12,204 nucleotides of DNA, from the NCBI GenBank assembly GCA_021852225.1, contig JAJZOA010000064.1:1-12204 (forward strand). Direction: 5' to 3'. A model generated the notes under the pieces. That model did not search any database and was not told where the DNA came from. It worked only from the letters and a program-made list of their open reading frames with translations. The stretch is from Planctomycetota bacterium. GTDB taxonomy: Bacteria; Planctomycetota; Phycisphaerae; WQYP01. Every line of letters starts with the position of its first letter. The stretch's first letter is position 1. Both the position numbers and the translations under genes were made by a program. Positions 1 through 7,738 of this stretch are shown one piece after another.

Positions 1-2
1 AC

Positions 3-389
3 GCCCTGCATGCGATTGTTGAAGCGCTGACGAATCCGGCCATGGAAACAGAAATTCAAACCATGCGCGACGCCTTTGAAAAGCGCGGTCAGCGGATGTG
101 GCAACTGCTGAACAGTATTCCCGGTATTTCCTGCGCCCGACCGACCGGGGCATTTTATACTTTCCCGAGCATTGCCAAATTACTCGGCAGGCCGCTGGGA
201 AAAACCGGCGCTATCGCCAAGGATGCCATTGATTTTTCCCGCCTGGCGCTGGATGAAGCGCACGTGGCACTTGTTCCCGGAAATGATTTTGGCTTCGCTG
301 ATCATGTCCGGCTGAGTTTCGCCACCAGCATGGAAAACATTGAAAAAGGCCTGGATCGCATAAAAACGTTCTGCGGCAGTGCCGGCTGA
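3..389 (+). CDS. Aspartate-type aminotransferase, class I (C-terminal fragment)
   Basis: This is the C-terminal part of a PLP-dependent class I/II aminotransferase. The frame is open to the left edge of the window (codons from base 3), so the ATG at 42 is internal and the start lies outside. About 128 residues are visible, the small domain of a protein that is normally near 400 residues. The stretch PTGAFYTFPSI is typical of the aspartate/prephenate aminotransferase Ib group. In HVRLSFATS the Arg matches the conserved residue that binds the substrate alpha-carboxylate in this fold. The usual reaction is amino transfer between aspartate or a related amino acid and 2-oxoglutarate in the cytoplasm. 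Exact substrate specificity cannot be read from this fragment. The gene converges on the outer-membrane protein gene with only 27 bp between stop codons, and no terminator hairpin is visible there. Confidence 0.9.
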   Translation, partial: ALHAIVEALTNPAMETEIQTMRDAFEKRGQRMWQLLNSIPGISCARPTGAFYTFPSIAKLLGRPLGKTGAIAKDAIDFSRLALDEAHVALVPGNDFGFADHVRLSFATSMENIEKGLDRIKTFCGSAG

Positions 390-416
390 AACGACCACCC
401 GACTCCCCAGCCGGCG

Positions 417-1490
417 TTAAAATTTGAACGCCATGGATGCCAGCAGAAGCTGATTGTCCCGCTTTCCACCCGTGCCATCAGCGGTGTTGTCATAGTTGTT
501 GATATAAGAGAATTTTAATCCAAGACCGCGCGCCACCTGCGAAAGGGCCAGATCAACAGAACTGTCCGAAGTCAGAATATAATCCGATGTATTTTCAAGA
601 GATGTCGAATAGGTAAGGGTCTGCGTGAATTTCGCAGCCTGGTTGATGCGATACATGAAATGCAGGCCCGCCGTGCCGCTGATGTAACTTAAACTTCCAC
701 CATGAAAGAATTTTTCATACGTATAACCCGGACCGCCGCGGACATCGAGTTCCATTTTTTTGCTTTGCAGAATGTAATAACCCAAGCCGGCCGAATTGAG
801 CGACCGTATGGAAATGCCCTGTACACCATCGTAGAGATTGTTGTTTTCCGCGTACAGGAACGCCTTTTTTGCCCACGTCGGCTTGAAATCCAGAAGTTGA
901 TGGCGCCAAATTTCATCCGTATTAAAATAGGCCTGCGACAGGGATCCGTCTGTTTTGCCATAGGCACCCAGGAAACTTAATTTTACATCGTCGGCCTTAT
1001 GGTGGTAATGAAAGCTCAACGCCCCGTTGAATGTGATGCTGTTTGTGTTCCCCATCGTTTCCACCAGTCCAAGATCAAGTTCATTTTCCCAATTCGGACC
1101 AAACCAGGAAACCGGCTTTGGCGCGGTTTTGACCGGCTTTGCCGCCAACGGCGATACTGCGGGAACCGGCGTGGGCGCGGGTATCATTTGCCAGCCCACA
1201 CCGTTGGCGTTGGCTGCAATGGTTGCCATCGCAGGATGGCTACCCTTGATGGCAAAATAAACCGGTCGCTTTGCCGTCATGGTGCGGACGTCGATAAGCT
1301 TTATTTTCACCATTCCGGCGTAAGCCGTTTGAATGGCCACATCGGTGGAAGTAACGGCCAGAATATGGCCGGAAAGCTTGTCCCCATTCTTCAGATACAC
1401 CATTCCCGCGTGCGCAACAGCATGACCCAGACCCACCGCCAGGAAAGCGGACAGCACAAGCGCACGGCGCAGCAGACGGCATTTAATCAT
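417..1490 (-). CDS. DUF481-type outer-membrane beta-barrel protein
   Basis: Predicted secreted outer-membrane protein, about 357 residues from the chosen start. The N-terminus MIKCRLLRRALVLSAFLAVG is a signal peptide: a basic n-region, a hydrophobic core and a likely AHA|G cleavage site. Next comes a small beta-rich module (VYLKNGDKLSGHI... through VRTM) often found before DUF481 domains, then a Pro/Ala-rich linker. The DUF481 region starts near WENELDLGLVETMGNTNS, shows alternating amphipathic strands, and ends in a terminal Phe (MAFKF) as outer-membrane barrels do. An in-frame ATG at 1517 would add nine residues before the signal peptide. I prefer 1490 because GGAG sits 8 nt upstream, the signal peptide is then canonical, and the promoter at 1535-1563 gives a leader of about 38 nt. 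The ligand or cellular role is unknown; DUF481 proteins are generally described as salt-induced or unknown outer-membrane proteins. Confidence 0.85.
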   Translation of the reverse strand: MIKCRLLRRALVLSAFLAVGLGHAVAHAGMVYLKNGDKLSGHILAVTSTDVAIQTAYAGMVKIKLIDVRTMTAKRPVYFAIKGSHPAMATIAANANGVGWQMIPAPTPVPAVSPLAAKPVKTAPKPVSWFGPNWENELDLGLVETMGNTNSITFNGALSFHYHHKADDVKLSFLGAYGKTDGSLSQAYFNTDEIWRHQLLDFKPTWAKKAFLYAENNNLYDGVQGISIRSLNSAGLGYYILQSKKMELDVRGGPGYTYEKFFHGGSLSYISGTAGLHFMYRINQAAKFTQTLTYSTSLENTSDYILTSDSSVDLALSQVARGLGLKFSYINNYDNTADGTGGKRDNQLLLASMAFKF

Positions 1491-1534
1491 GGCATAAACT
1501 CCAATACAGCAAATCAACTTCCAAGGAAGGGCAA

Positions 1535-1563
1535 ATGATAGGAACTTGATTTTAATTCGTCAA
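1535..1563 (-). promoter_or_regulatory. Sigma70-like promoter of the DUF481 gene
   Basis: Read on the minus strand, TTGACG (1558-1563) and TATCAT (1535-1540) are separated by exactly 17 nt. Transcription would start near 1528, giving a leader of about 38 nt to the ATG at 1490. Both boxes are one base from consensus. The sequence supports this directly, but there is no expression evidence. Confidence 0.6.
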
Positions 1564-1566
1564 ATT
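1554..1566. promoter_or_regulatory. Operator-like palindrome on the -35 box (copy 1)
   Basis: AATTCGTCAAATT is a 13 bp near-palindrome: 6 bp arms, one mismatch, one central base. It overlaps the -35 box of the DUF481 gene. A copy differing at a single base lies on the presumed -35 box of the aquaporin gene at 2436-2448. A regulator binding here would compete with RNA polymerase. The match may also simply reflect shared -35 sequence in A/T-rich surroundings. Confidence 0.3.
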
Positions 1567-1576
1567 GCCCGCGATT

Positions 1577-1621
1577 CCGAGTCATGTGACCGGACGGCGA
1601 CTGCTTTACCGTCCGGCTCGG
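1577..1621. other. Intergenic hairpin between aquaporin and DUF481 genes
   Basis: Two perfect 8 bp arms (CCGGACGG at 1590-1597 and CCGTCCGG at 1609-1616) enclose an 11 nt loop. A further 5 bp outer stem (CCGAG/CTCGG) is possible with an 8 nt bulge on one side. The hairpin begins about 80 nt downstream of the aquaporin stop codon and ends about 14 nt before the next -35 box. It lacks a U-tract in the minus direction, so it is not a classic intrinsic terminator. It could protect the aquaporin mRNA 3' end or act as a weak terminator. Confidence 0.45.
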
Positions 1622-1702
1622 AAAAATTTCGGGCGCGCCGGAAAGGTGAATGTACTGTCTTGATTAACGAATATTTGGTGTTCTGAATTGAGTCACCGTT
1701 CT

Positions 1703-2383
1703 TTATTTATCCAGCCACCGGGAAGCCAGACCCGCGATTATTCCACCGGCAATTGGTGCCAGCCAGAACAGCCACAACTGGGAAAGAAACGCGTGGCCCG
1801 CAAAAATCGCGGTTCCGGTGCTGCGGGCCGGATTCACAGACGTGTTGTCCACGGGAATCATGATCAGATGGATAAGCGTCAGGCATAAACCGATGGCTAC
1901 GCCCGCAAAACCAGCCGGGGCGCGTTTGGCCGTCGCACCCAGAATGACCACCACAAAGAAAAATGTGCAGACAATTTCCCCCACCAGGGCGGAAATCATT
2001 GAATAATGATCGGGGCTCAGGCTGCCGTAACCATTAGACGCAAAACCGCCTGTCACGAAGCCCGGCTTGCCGCTTAGAACAAGATACAGCATGCCCGCGG
2101 CGGCAATTGCTCCGATGACCTGCGCGACAATATAAGGAATCACGTCACCAATTTTTATGCGCCCGCCCGCCCAGACCCCAAGTGTCACGGCAGGATTGAA
2201 ATGGCCGCCGGAAATGTAGCCAAAGGCATATATACCGGTCAATACGGTTAATCCAAACGCCAGTGCCACACCCGCAAAGCCAATTCCAAGGTGCGGATAC
2301 GCGGCCGAAATCAGCGCGCTGCCGCACCCGCCGAAGACCAGCCAGAAAGTTCCCAGAAATTCCGCCGCAAGTTTTTTATTCAT
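1703..2383 (-). CDS. aqpZ: Aquaporin Z-type water channel (MIP family)
   Basis: Six-helix major intrinsic protein of 226 residues, the usual length of bacterial AqpZ. Both pore motifs are intact: HFNPAVT (NPA at 63-65) and SVNPARS (NPA at 184-186). The predicted selectivity filter is F43, H172, T181 and R187, the same four residue types as in E. coli AqpZ. This points to a water-selective channel rather than a glycerol facilitator, which would have Gly in place of His. It acts in the inner membrane in osmotic adjustment. The start ATG is preceded by GGAGG with a rather long 12 nt spacing. It lies upstream of the DUF481 gene on the same strand but is separated from it by a hairpin and a promoter, so the two are probably not one operon. 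Confidence 0.95.
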   Translation of the reverse strand: MNKKLAAEFLGTFWLVFGGCGSALISAAYPHLGIGFAGVALAFGLTVLTGIYAFGYISGGHFNPAVTLGVWAGGRIKIGDVIPYIVAQVIGAIAAAGMLYLVLSGKPGFVTGGFASNGYGSLSPDHYSMISALVGEIVCTFFFVVVILGATAKRAPAGFAGVAIGLCLTLIHLIMIPVDNTSVNPARSTGTAIFAGHAFLSQLWLFWLAPIAGGIIAGLASRWLDK

Positions 2384-2416
2384 AAATTGTGATAACCTCC
2401 AAAAATCTACTGCAAC

Positions 2417-2445
2417 ATCTCAATCGCGGGGATGCAATTTGTCAA
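2417..2445 (-). promoter_or_regulatory. Possible promoter of the aquaporin gene
   Basis: On the minus strand a perfect -35 box TTGACA (2440-2445) is followed after 17 nt by TGAGAT (2417-2422). The latter matches the -10 consensus at only three of six positions. The leader to the ATG at 2383 would be about 27 nt and would include GGAGG. The -35 box is convincing and the -10 box is not. Confidence 0.35.
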
Positions 2446-2448
2446 ATT
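2436..2448. promoter_or_regulatory. Operator-like palindrome on the -35 box (copy 2)
   Basis: AATTTGTCAAATT is a perfect inverted repeat (6 bp arms around one base) overlapping TTGACA upstream of the aquaporin gene. It matches the element at 1554-1566 at 12 of 13 positions. I saw no third copy in the window when scanning for CAAATT/AATTTG pairs. Confidence 0.35.
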
Positions 2449-2684
2449 CCGCCGGGACTCAGACGGAAGCCCACCGCACCTTGCGTTTCGTGGATCATGT
2501 GTCGCTGGTCATTTCAATATTTGGAATGCCCGGCCGGTTGATCGTCCGTTCTGCGCTTGGCTTGTTCAGCAGTCCGGTTTCCCGCCCCGTTTACCGTTTG
2601 CACGCTATAATTCCATGACTTGCAATAATCCGCGACCGGGTTGAAACGCCCTTGTCGCGAGACATCGTATTGCGTTGAATCGGG
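2449..2684. other. Divergent intergenic spacer, no gene seen
   Basis: The full 2384-2684 spacer separates the aquaporin gene (-) from the oxidase subunit gene (+). The part from 2449 shows no plausible gene: the only open frame of note (2432-2644, +) has no family resemblance and no ribosome binding site. A TATAAT at 2606-2611 could be a -10 box for the plus-strand gene, but I find no -35 box at a fitting distance. The ribosome binding site of the oxidase gene is weak (GGGA about 8 nt before the ATG at 2694). Confidence 0.4.
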
Positions 2685-3392
2685 ATGAACCAAATGTCAG
2701 ATCAGCCAGCATCCAATGTACCAACCGATCCGGCAAGTGCGTCGGCGGAACTGGATTTCCGTCGGCACGGGTTTGTACCCGGAGCGGGCACCCTGGGCAT
2801 TTCACTGCTGGTCGCGGCGCTTTCCATATTGTTTGTGTCGAGTCTGATTGGCTTTTTTATTTTCCGGTCCAATTTTCAATTTGCGGTTTCCATCCATCTT
2901 CCGCCGGGACTTTGGCTAAGCACGATTATTCTGCTGGTAAGCTCGCTGACGATGCACTGGGCCGTCAGCGCGGTGAATCATGATCGCCAACAATCGCTGC
3001 GGCTGGCCCTGTTGCTTACGCTGGCGCTGGGATTGGCATTTCTGGTCATTCAGGGCTTCAACTGGTTTGGTCTGCTGCATACGGTGCGGGCCAACCAGAT
3101 CGCACTTAGCGCGTTCCATGGCCCGGAGGCATCTTCCAGTGGCGGGTTGCCCAGTGGTGAAGGCCCGTTAATAGAATCTCATGTTCTGCTGGTGGTGTTT
3201 TATGTGTTTACCGTACTTCACGCCCTGCATGTGATTGGTGGAATTATTCCCTTAAGTGTGACCACCTTCAAGGCTCGCCGTCAGATATATTCACGCAATT
3301 ATCACCCGGGCGTCCGCTATTGCGCGATTTACTGGCATTTCCTGGATGCGGTCTGGCTGCTTATTTTCATTACATTGCTGGCCACATTTTAA
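2685..3392 (+). CDS. Heme-copper oxidase subunit III (orphan)
   Basis: Integral membrane protein of 235 residues resembling subunit III of cytochrome c or quinol oxidases. Five membrane segments are visible, roughly residues 37-60, 75-97, 105-131, 164-193 and 212-235. Signatures are the fourth-helix segment FTVLHALHVIGG (H179, H182) and the last-helix segment YWHFLDAVWLLIF. Subunit III stabilises the catalytic subunit I and its proton pathways in the respiratory chain, and it holds no heme or copper itself. A five-helix form is usual in bacterial CyoC/CoxC proteins. No subunit I, II or IV gene is adjacent, so this copy is isolated. A second in-frame ATG at 2694 is a reasonable alternative start, since GGGA lies about 8 nt upstream of it and nothing useful precedes 2685 at the right distance. 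It converges on the SecA-like gene. Confidence 0.85.
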   Translation: MNQMSDQPASNVPTDPASASAELDFRRHGFVPGAGTLGISLLVAALSILFVSSLIGFFIFRSNFQFAVSIHLPPGLWLSTIILLVSSLTMHWAVSAVNHDRQQSLRLALLLTLALGLAFLVIQGFNWFGLLHTVRANQIALSAFHGPEASSSGGLPSGEGPLIESHVLLVVFYVFTVLHALHVIGGIIPLSVTTFKARRQIYSRNYHPGVRYCAIYWHFLDAVWLLIFITLLATF

Positions 3393-3468
3393 GGCGGCGG
3401 TGAAACGATCATCAAATGGTCTGGCGGGGTGCATGTGGACAATCGCTCGGCATAGCGCCGCGTTTATT

Positions 3469-5406
3469 TTAGGCGCCTTCCGGCACTGGTCGTCCGGAAA
3501 AAGCCAGTGATTCATCCAGTTGTTCGTCGGCAAATGCAACGGACTTGCGTTGAGCCGCGGCCAGTCGCTGCGCCTTATTCTGGGCGTGGCGGATCAACAG
3601 GCGGGCCAGAATGCGCGGCAACGGACGTTCGCCGGGAAACAGGCGTTTCGCAAGACGGGCTGGAAAACCGCCATGAATTAAAAATAACTGGTCTTCCAGG
3701 CTGGCAAAGGCGATATGTCCGCCGGGGTCACCCTGTCGGCCGGCGCGGCCCGCGAGTTGTCGGTCGACGCGCGCGGATTCATGAAATTCCGTCGCAATAA
3801 CCAGTAATCCGCCGACATTAAGCGATGCGGTATCCGGGCGTATATCAGTTCCCCGGCCAGCCATATTTGTCGCAACCGTGATCACTTCCGCTTTTCCGGC
3901 GGCGGCGATGATCTGTGCTTCTTCGGCGTGGCGGTGGGCATTAAGAACCTGATGCGGAAGTACTCGCTGGCGAAGTTGTGCGGACAGCAGTTCGCTCGCG
4001 TGAACACTGCGCGTCCCCGCAAGTACGGGCCGTCCGGAAGCGTGCGCCTCGCAAATTTCACGAACCACACGCCGCCATTTGACTGATTCTCGGGTGAAAA
4101 GTTCCAAGGGGTGACTTTCACGACGACAGGGACGATTGGGCGGCAGCCGAACAACCGAATGCCGGTGGACATGCCAAAGTTCACCGCGGGCTTCGGCAAG
4201 AGTGCCCGACATGCCGGAAAGCCGCTGATAAGTGCGGAAGAACCGTTGGAAACTGATGCGGGCGAGAGTTTCCTTCATGGGCTGAATGGCAAGTTGTTCG
4301 CGAGCCTCCACGGCCTGATGCAGGCCATCGCGCCAGTGCCGGTCAGGCATGAGGCGACCAGTCGATTCGTCGACAATGACAATTTTGTCTTCCCGCACGA
4401 CATACTGACGATCGCGCAGATAGAAATGGCGAGCTGCCAGAGTCTGGCAGATCAATTCCTCGCGCCGACGCTCAGATCGCCAAATTCCCGGCAACTGTCT
4501 GACTGCCTGGCCAATCCGGGCACGGCCGGTGGAAGTAAGCTCAGCCAATTTGAAGCGCGGGTCCAGGCGATAATCTCGCCCTGCTTCCAGCGGGCGGGCA
4601 ATATCCACTGCCGCTCGCCACGTCTGGGTCTGTTCAGGATTGGCCGCATCACCGGATATGATAAGGGGCGTGACGGCTTCATCGATTAAAACAGAATCCG
4701 CTTCATCCACGACGGCCGCAAATAATCCGCGCTGCACGCAGTCAGGATGTTGGGCTGCGGCTCCCGGGCCGGCCATGGCGGCGGCCTGTTCGCGCACAAT
4801 TCCGTCGCGCAAAAAATCTGCACAAATTTCCTTATTGGTCGCGTAGGTGACATCGGCGGCATAGGCCGCCCGTCGTCCGGCGCTGGATAATTCCTGTTCA
4901 ATGAATTTTGCGGAAAGTCCGGCGAAGGCGTAAATATGGGCAAAGTCCTCGGCGTCACGGCGCGCCAGATAATCGTTGACGGTAATCACGTGGCAGCCGC
5001 GCCGTCGCCATCCGTGCATGATCGCCGGCACGACGGCAGTGATGGATTTACCCTCCCCGGTGGCCATTTCCACAAAATGCCCCTCGAACAAGGCCAGCGC
5101 GCCGGCGATTTGCACGCGGAAAAGATGCATGCCTGTTTTGCGACGAATGGCTTCACGAATAGCCGCCACGGCGAGCAACCGATGCGGAAGCGAATCGCGC
5201 CCCAGTTGAAATGGGAGGCTGATACGGATCAGTTTTCGTTTGAGTTGGATATCGGTTAATGCCGGCCAGCTTTTATCCCTATTGATGACCCGGTCAGCGA
5301 GTGCAAGGTAATGCCGGTGGCCGGGCCGCAATCGGTGGCAGGCTCCGATTGCCTTAAGCCAAAGCGCATCAAGGCCGCGTGGCAAAGGATCGACGGTTGT
5401 ATTCAT
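3469..5406 (-). CDS. SecA-like ATPase lacking the C-terminal translocase domains
   Basis: SecA paralogue of 645 residues; housekeeping SecA is usually 800-950. Nucleotide-binding fold 1 has FRVQIAGALAL near 96-106, the Walker A motif MATGEGKS (114-121) and the Walker B DEAD (234-237) within VVDEADSVLIDEAVTPLIIS. The preprotein-crosslinking region spans about 250-345. It is followed by VIVDESTGRLMP and GLHQAVEA, then GMSGTL (398-403). Fold 2 carries TVATNMAGRGTDI (510-522) and DRQLAGRAGRQGDPG (548-562). The protein ends shortly after the point where the long scaffold helix starts, so the helical wing domain and the zinc-binding, SecB-binding tail are absent. All ATPase motifs are intact, so it is more likely a specialised form than a wreck. 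It follows the S2P-HlyD fusion gene by 32 bp and is probably co-transcribed, with AGGG about 10 nt before the ATG. The likely role is ATP-driven handling of a special substrate at the inner membrane. Confidence 0.9.
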   Translation of the reverse strand: MNTTVDPLPRGLDALWLKAIGACHRLRPGHRHYLALADRVINRDKSWPALTDIQLKRKLIRISLPFQLGRDSLPHRLLAVAAIREAIRRKTGMHLFRVQIAGALALFEGHFVEMATGEGKSITAVVPAIMHGWRRRGCHVITVNDYLARRDAEDFAHIYAFAGLSAKFIEQELSSAGRRAAYAADVTYATNKEICADFLRDGIVREQAAAMAGPGAAAQHPDCVQRGLFAAVVDEADSVLIDEAVTPLIISGDAANPEQTQTWRAAVDIARPLEAGRDYRLDPRFKLAELTSTGRARIGQAVRQLPGIWRSERRREELICQTLAARHFYLRDRQYVVREDKIVIVDESTGRLMPDRHWRDGLHQAVEAREQLAIQPMKETLARISFQRFFRTYQRLSGMSGTLAEARGELWHVHRHSVVRLPPNRPCRRESHPLELFTRESVKWRRVVREICEAHASGRPVLAGTRSVHASELLSAQLRQRVLPHQVLNAHRHAEEAQIIAAAGKAEVITVATNMAGRGTDIRPDTASLNVGGLLVIATEFHESARVDRQLAGRAGRQGDPGGHIAFASLEDQLFLIHGGFPARLAKRLFPGERPLPRILARLLIRHAQNKAQRLAAAQRKSVAFADEQLDESLAFSGRPVPEGA

Positions 5407-5438
5407 GTCATTGTACCCTAAAAGCGGGTCCGGCCAGC

Positions 5439-7643
5439 TTACAAACCGGTTCCGGGTTGCAAGGTGCGGCGCAGGCTGTGAATAATGTCAAAAAGCAGCG
5501 ACTGGTCGGGCAAAGTGACGCGGCCGATTACCGTCATGCCCGGAAGCAAACGCACCGGCTGCGTCGGACGCAGAACGAGCATAAAAAAGGGCTGCGCCGC
5601 CTGTCCGGGCTGTCTGGCATTTAGGCTCGGAGCCAGCGGACCGCCCGCCAGATAACTTAAGGCCGGCGAAGGCATGGCGGTGCCACCGCCCGGATAAACG
5701 CGGACAAGCGTGGCGTGAATCATCGGGTCTGCGCGACCGGCAATGCGTAACTGGATGCTTTTGTGTCCGAATCGAATAATACGTCCGGCACCAGCCTGAC
5801 TCGCGGGTGCAAATATGAGCGGTCTGGCAAAATTGACCAAGGTGCCGATTCTGTCGCCCCGTTTAAGATATGCACCCTGTCTTAGTTGCAGGTCCTGATT
5901 GACCCAGAATCCCGCGGTTGGCGAACGCAGTGTCAGATCGGACACACGGTTTTGCAGTCGTGAAATCTCCGTTTGAAGGGCGGAAATCTGGCGCGAAAGA
6001 ATCTGCGCAAGGGCTGGATTGCCAGCCAGCGCCTTGCGACGTTTAACGCGTGTTGTGGCCAGTCGGGACTGGGCCTGAATCAGCCTTGTTTGGAGTTGGG
6101 GATTGGATAGGCGCGCCAGAATCGTTCCCTTTCGCACCGAGGCGACTTGCGCGTCCGATTGCCTGCACCACTGCAAAAAGCCGTCCACCGGGACATAGAC
6201 GCCGCGCTGATGGGCGGTGCGTACCACGCCCGTGATTCGCGTGTGATGCGGAAGGGGCAGAAGTCCGATGGCCGCAACTATCAACCCAAAACCGCACAGA
6301 CTGGTGCTGATCGCTCGCGTACGCCGATGCACCAGTTCCGCGCTGGAAACCAGGTACCACGCCGCCCGGCCCAGAGGCACAAGCAGCCAGGTGGCGGCGG
6401 CGATGGCGGCCATTGAAAGCAGAAGAAGAGTCAGTTGCGGGTATTGCCGCAGATTTGTGACCAGAAACAGAATAATGCCGGTGCAGACCAGAACGCGCAC
6501 GATGCCGGAAAATACAAGATAAACAAGCAGCCATCGCCGCTGGCCGAGCGTCTCTGTCGGATCGACGGCCCGTTTAAGGCCAAAGAGATGTCGACGGATC
6601 AGGTAGGTGGCATATTGCATGGCGCGCCCCAACAAGTTGGGAATTTCCAGCAAGTCGGCAAGAATGTAGTAACCGTCGTAACGAAGAAACGGATTGCCGT
6701 TGAAAAACAGCGTGGCCACACTGGCGATGAACATAAGGTTGTAACAAAATGCATGGAGCGTCGATCCGGGGATGCTGTATCGCCAGATGATGGCCGCGAT
6801 GGCGGCCAGAGCAAATTCCAACCACATTCCAGCCGCACCGACTATTGCGCGTTTCCATTTGTCCGGCAACAGCCAGGCACTGGAAGCGTCCACATAGGGA
6901 ACGGGCGTAAAAATGAGAAGCATCATCCCGATGACATGCACCTCGCCGCCGGTCCCGGCCTGTTGGCCAAACGCCTTGCACGCGATTGCATGGCCGGATT
7001 CATGAACGGTTTTATCGACGATGAAGGCCAGCAGCAGCAGCAGCCAGTTGTCCGGTCGCAATAGTCCGCTGGATTCCGTCAGAAGTGTTCCGGCTATTGG
7101 CCCGGCTGACAGCAGCGTGTATGCTGCCGATCCTAAAAGGACCAGCCACACCAGCAGACCGGGCAGACGGAAAATCCATTTGACCAGAAACAGACCACGT
7201 TCAAGAAGCGCGTCTGGATCAAAAATGGGGATGCGAGGGAACAGCAGGTTCATAAGCCGACCCTGCATATCACGCCTCCTGCGGCGTTTAAATTTCTGGA
7301 AAATGGCCTGGGCGTCCGGAAAGGAATCCGCGGCCAGAAGATTAGCCCCGGCCAACTGGCCCAACAGTCCTATAATTTCGCCCTGGGTGGGCGCGTCGTC
7401 GCCCAGTGTCCCGTTGCAAATATTCCACGCATCACGCACGGTGCGTGCCCCGTCCAGCAGACCTATAAAGGCATAGCCATGTGTATTCAGCCGTGTGAAC
7501 GCGTTATTGGCCTGATCCTGGATGACATACCAGCGGTGGCCACGGAATATCTGTCGCGAGACATGAATGCCTGCGCGCAGGCGGGGCTTCATGTCCGCCA
7601 CGCGGTGCCACGATTCATGGAAGGTTGAATTTGTATCCGCCAT
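5439..7643 (-). CDS. PqqD-like / M50 site-2 protease-like / HlyD-like fusion protein
   Basis: Inner-membrane protein of 734 residues with three parts. Residues about 20-110 resemble a PqqD-like winged-helix segment (peptide-binding chaperone fold). A basic linker (RRRRR, 120-124) follows. Residues about 150-465 form a polytopic M50 (YydH-type) core with HESGH (214-218) as the zinc/glutamate motif and FNGNPFLRYDGYYILADLLE (314-333), whose D323 is the likely third zinc ligand. Residues about 470-734 form a periplasmic HlyD-like adaptor: a lipoyl-like half (VPVDGFLQ...GTILARL), a coiled coil at about 515-572, the second half (LRSPTAGFWV) and a beta-barrel region. The core probably cleaves or gates a substrate in the membrane, and the HlyD part probably links to the envelope. 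The presence of both zinc motifs suggests an active protease. It heads an operon with the SecA-like gene. A TATAAT box lies at 7681-7686, about 38 bp upstream of the ATG. Confidence 0.87.
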   Translation of the reverse strand: MADTNSTFHESWHRVADMKPRLRAGIHVSRQIFRGHRWYVIQDQANNAFTRLNTHGYAFIGLLDGARTVRDAWNICNGTLGDDAPTQGEIIGLLGQLAGANLLAADSFPDAQAIFQKFKRRRRRDMQGRLMNLLFPRIPIFDPDALLERGLFLVKWIFRLPGLLVWLVLLGSAAYTLLSAGPIAGTLLTESSGLLRPDNWLLLLLAFIVDKTVHESGHAIACKAFGQQAGTGGEVHVIGMMLLIFTPVPYVDASSAWLLPDKWKRAIVGAAGMWLEFALAAIAAIIWRYSIPGSTLHAFCYNLMFIASVATLFFNGNPFLRYDGYYILADLLEIPNLLGRAMQYATYLIRRHLFGLKRAVDPTETLGQRRWLLVYLVFSGIVRVLVCTGIILFLVTNLRQYPQLTLLLLSMAAIAAATWLLVPLGRAAWYLVSSAELVHRRTRAISTSLCGFGLIVAAIGLLPLPHHTRITGVVRTAHQRGVYVPVDGFLQWCRQSDAQVASVRKGTILARLSNPQLQTRLIQAQSRLATTRVKRRKALAGNPALAQILSRQISALQTEISRLQNRVSDLTLRSPTAGFWVNQDLQLRQGAYLKRGDRIGTLVNFARPLIFAPASQAGAGRIIRFGHKSIQLRIAGRADPMIHATLVRVYPGGGTAMPSPALSYLAGGPLAPSLNARQPGQAAQPFFMLVLRPTQPVRLLPGMTVIGRVTLPDQSLLFDIIHSLRRTLQPGTGL

Positions 7644-7680
7644 TGGTCAGTCCGTCGCCATCCTGATTTTAATTGAATGG

Positions 7681-7686
7681 ATTATA
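7681..7686 (-). promoter_or_regulatory. Possible -10 box of the S2P-HlyD/SecA-like operon
   Basis: A perfect TATAAT on the minus strand lies 37 nt before the ATG at 7643, in the short spacer after the discoidin gene. No convincing -35 box is found 16-18 nt upstream. If used, it gives a leader of about 30 nt, and the operon would be transcribed separately from the surface-protein genes. Confidence 0.35.
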
Positions 7687-7738
7687 CAGGGTGGAGAAGA
7701 AATATTCCCAGTGGCGCAGGCCCGCGGACCGAACGGCT

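Noticed and set aside
999..1538. 179-residue plus-strand open frame opposite the DUF481 gene
   Set aside because: His/Arg/Cys-rich antisense shadow with no recognisable domain; the minus-strand gene has signal peptide, barrel pattern and promoter.
2432..2644. 70-residue plus-strand open frame in the divergent spacer
   Set aside because: No ribosome binding site, no hydrophobic or domain pattern, and it overlaps the aquaporin promoter region.
3469..5406. SecA-like gene as a truncated pseudogene of housekeeping secA
   Set aside because: All ATPase motifs are intact and the end is a clean stop after a charged tail, within an apparent operon. This fits a short paralogue better than decay, although a fresh truncation cannot be fully excluded.
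6435..7064. 209-residue plus-strand open frame antisense to the S2P-HlyD gene
   Set aside because: It has low-complexity Gln/Arg-rich composition, no family resemblance and lies fully opposite a strongly supported gene.
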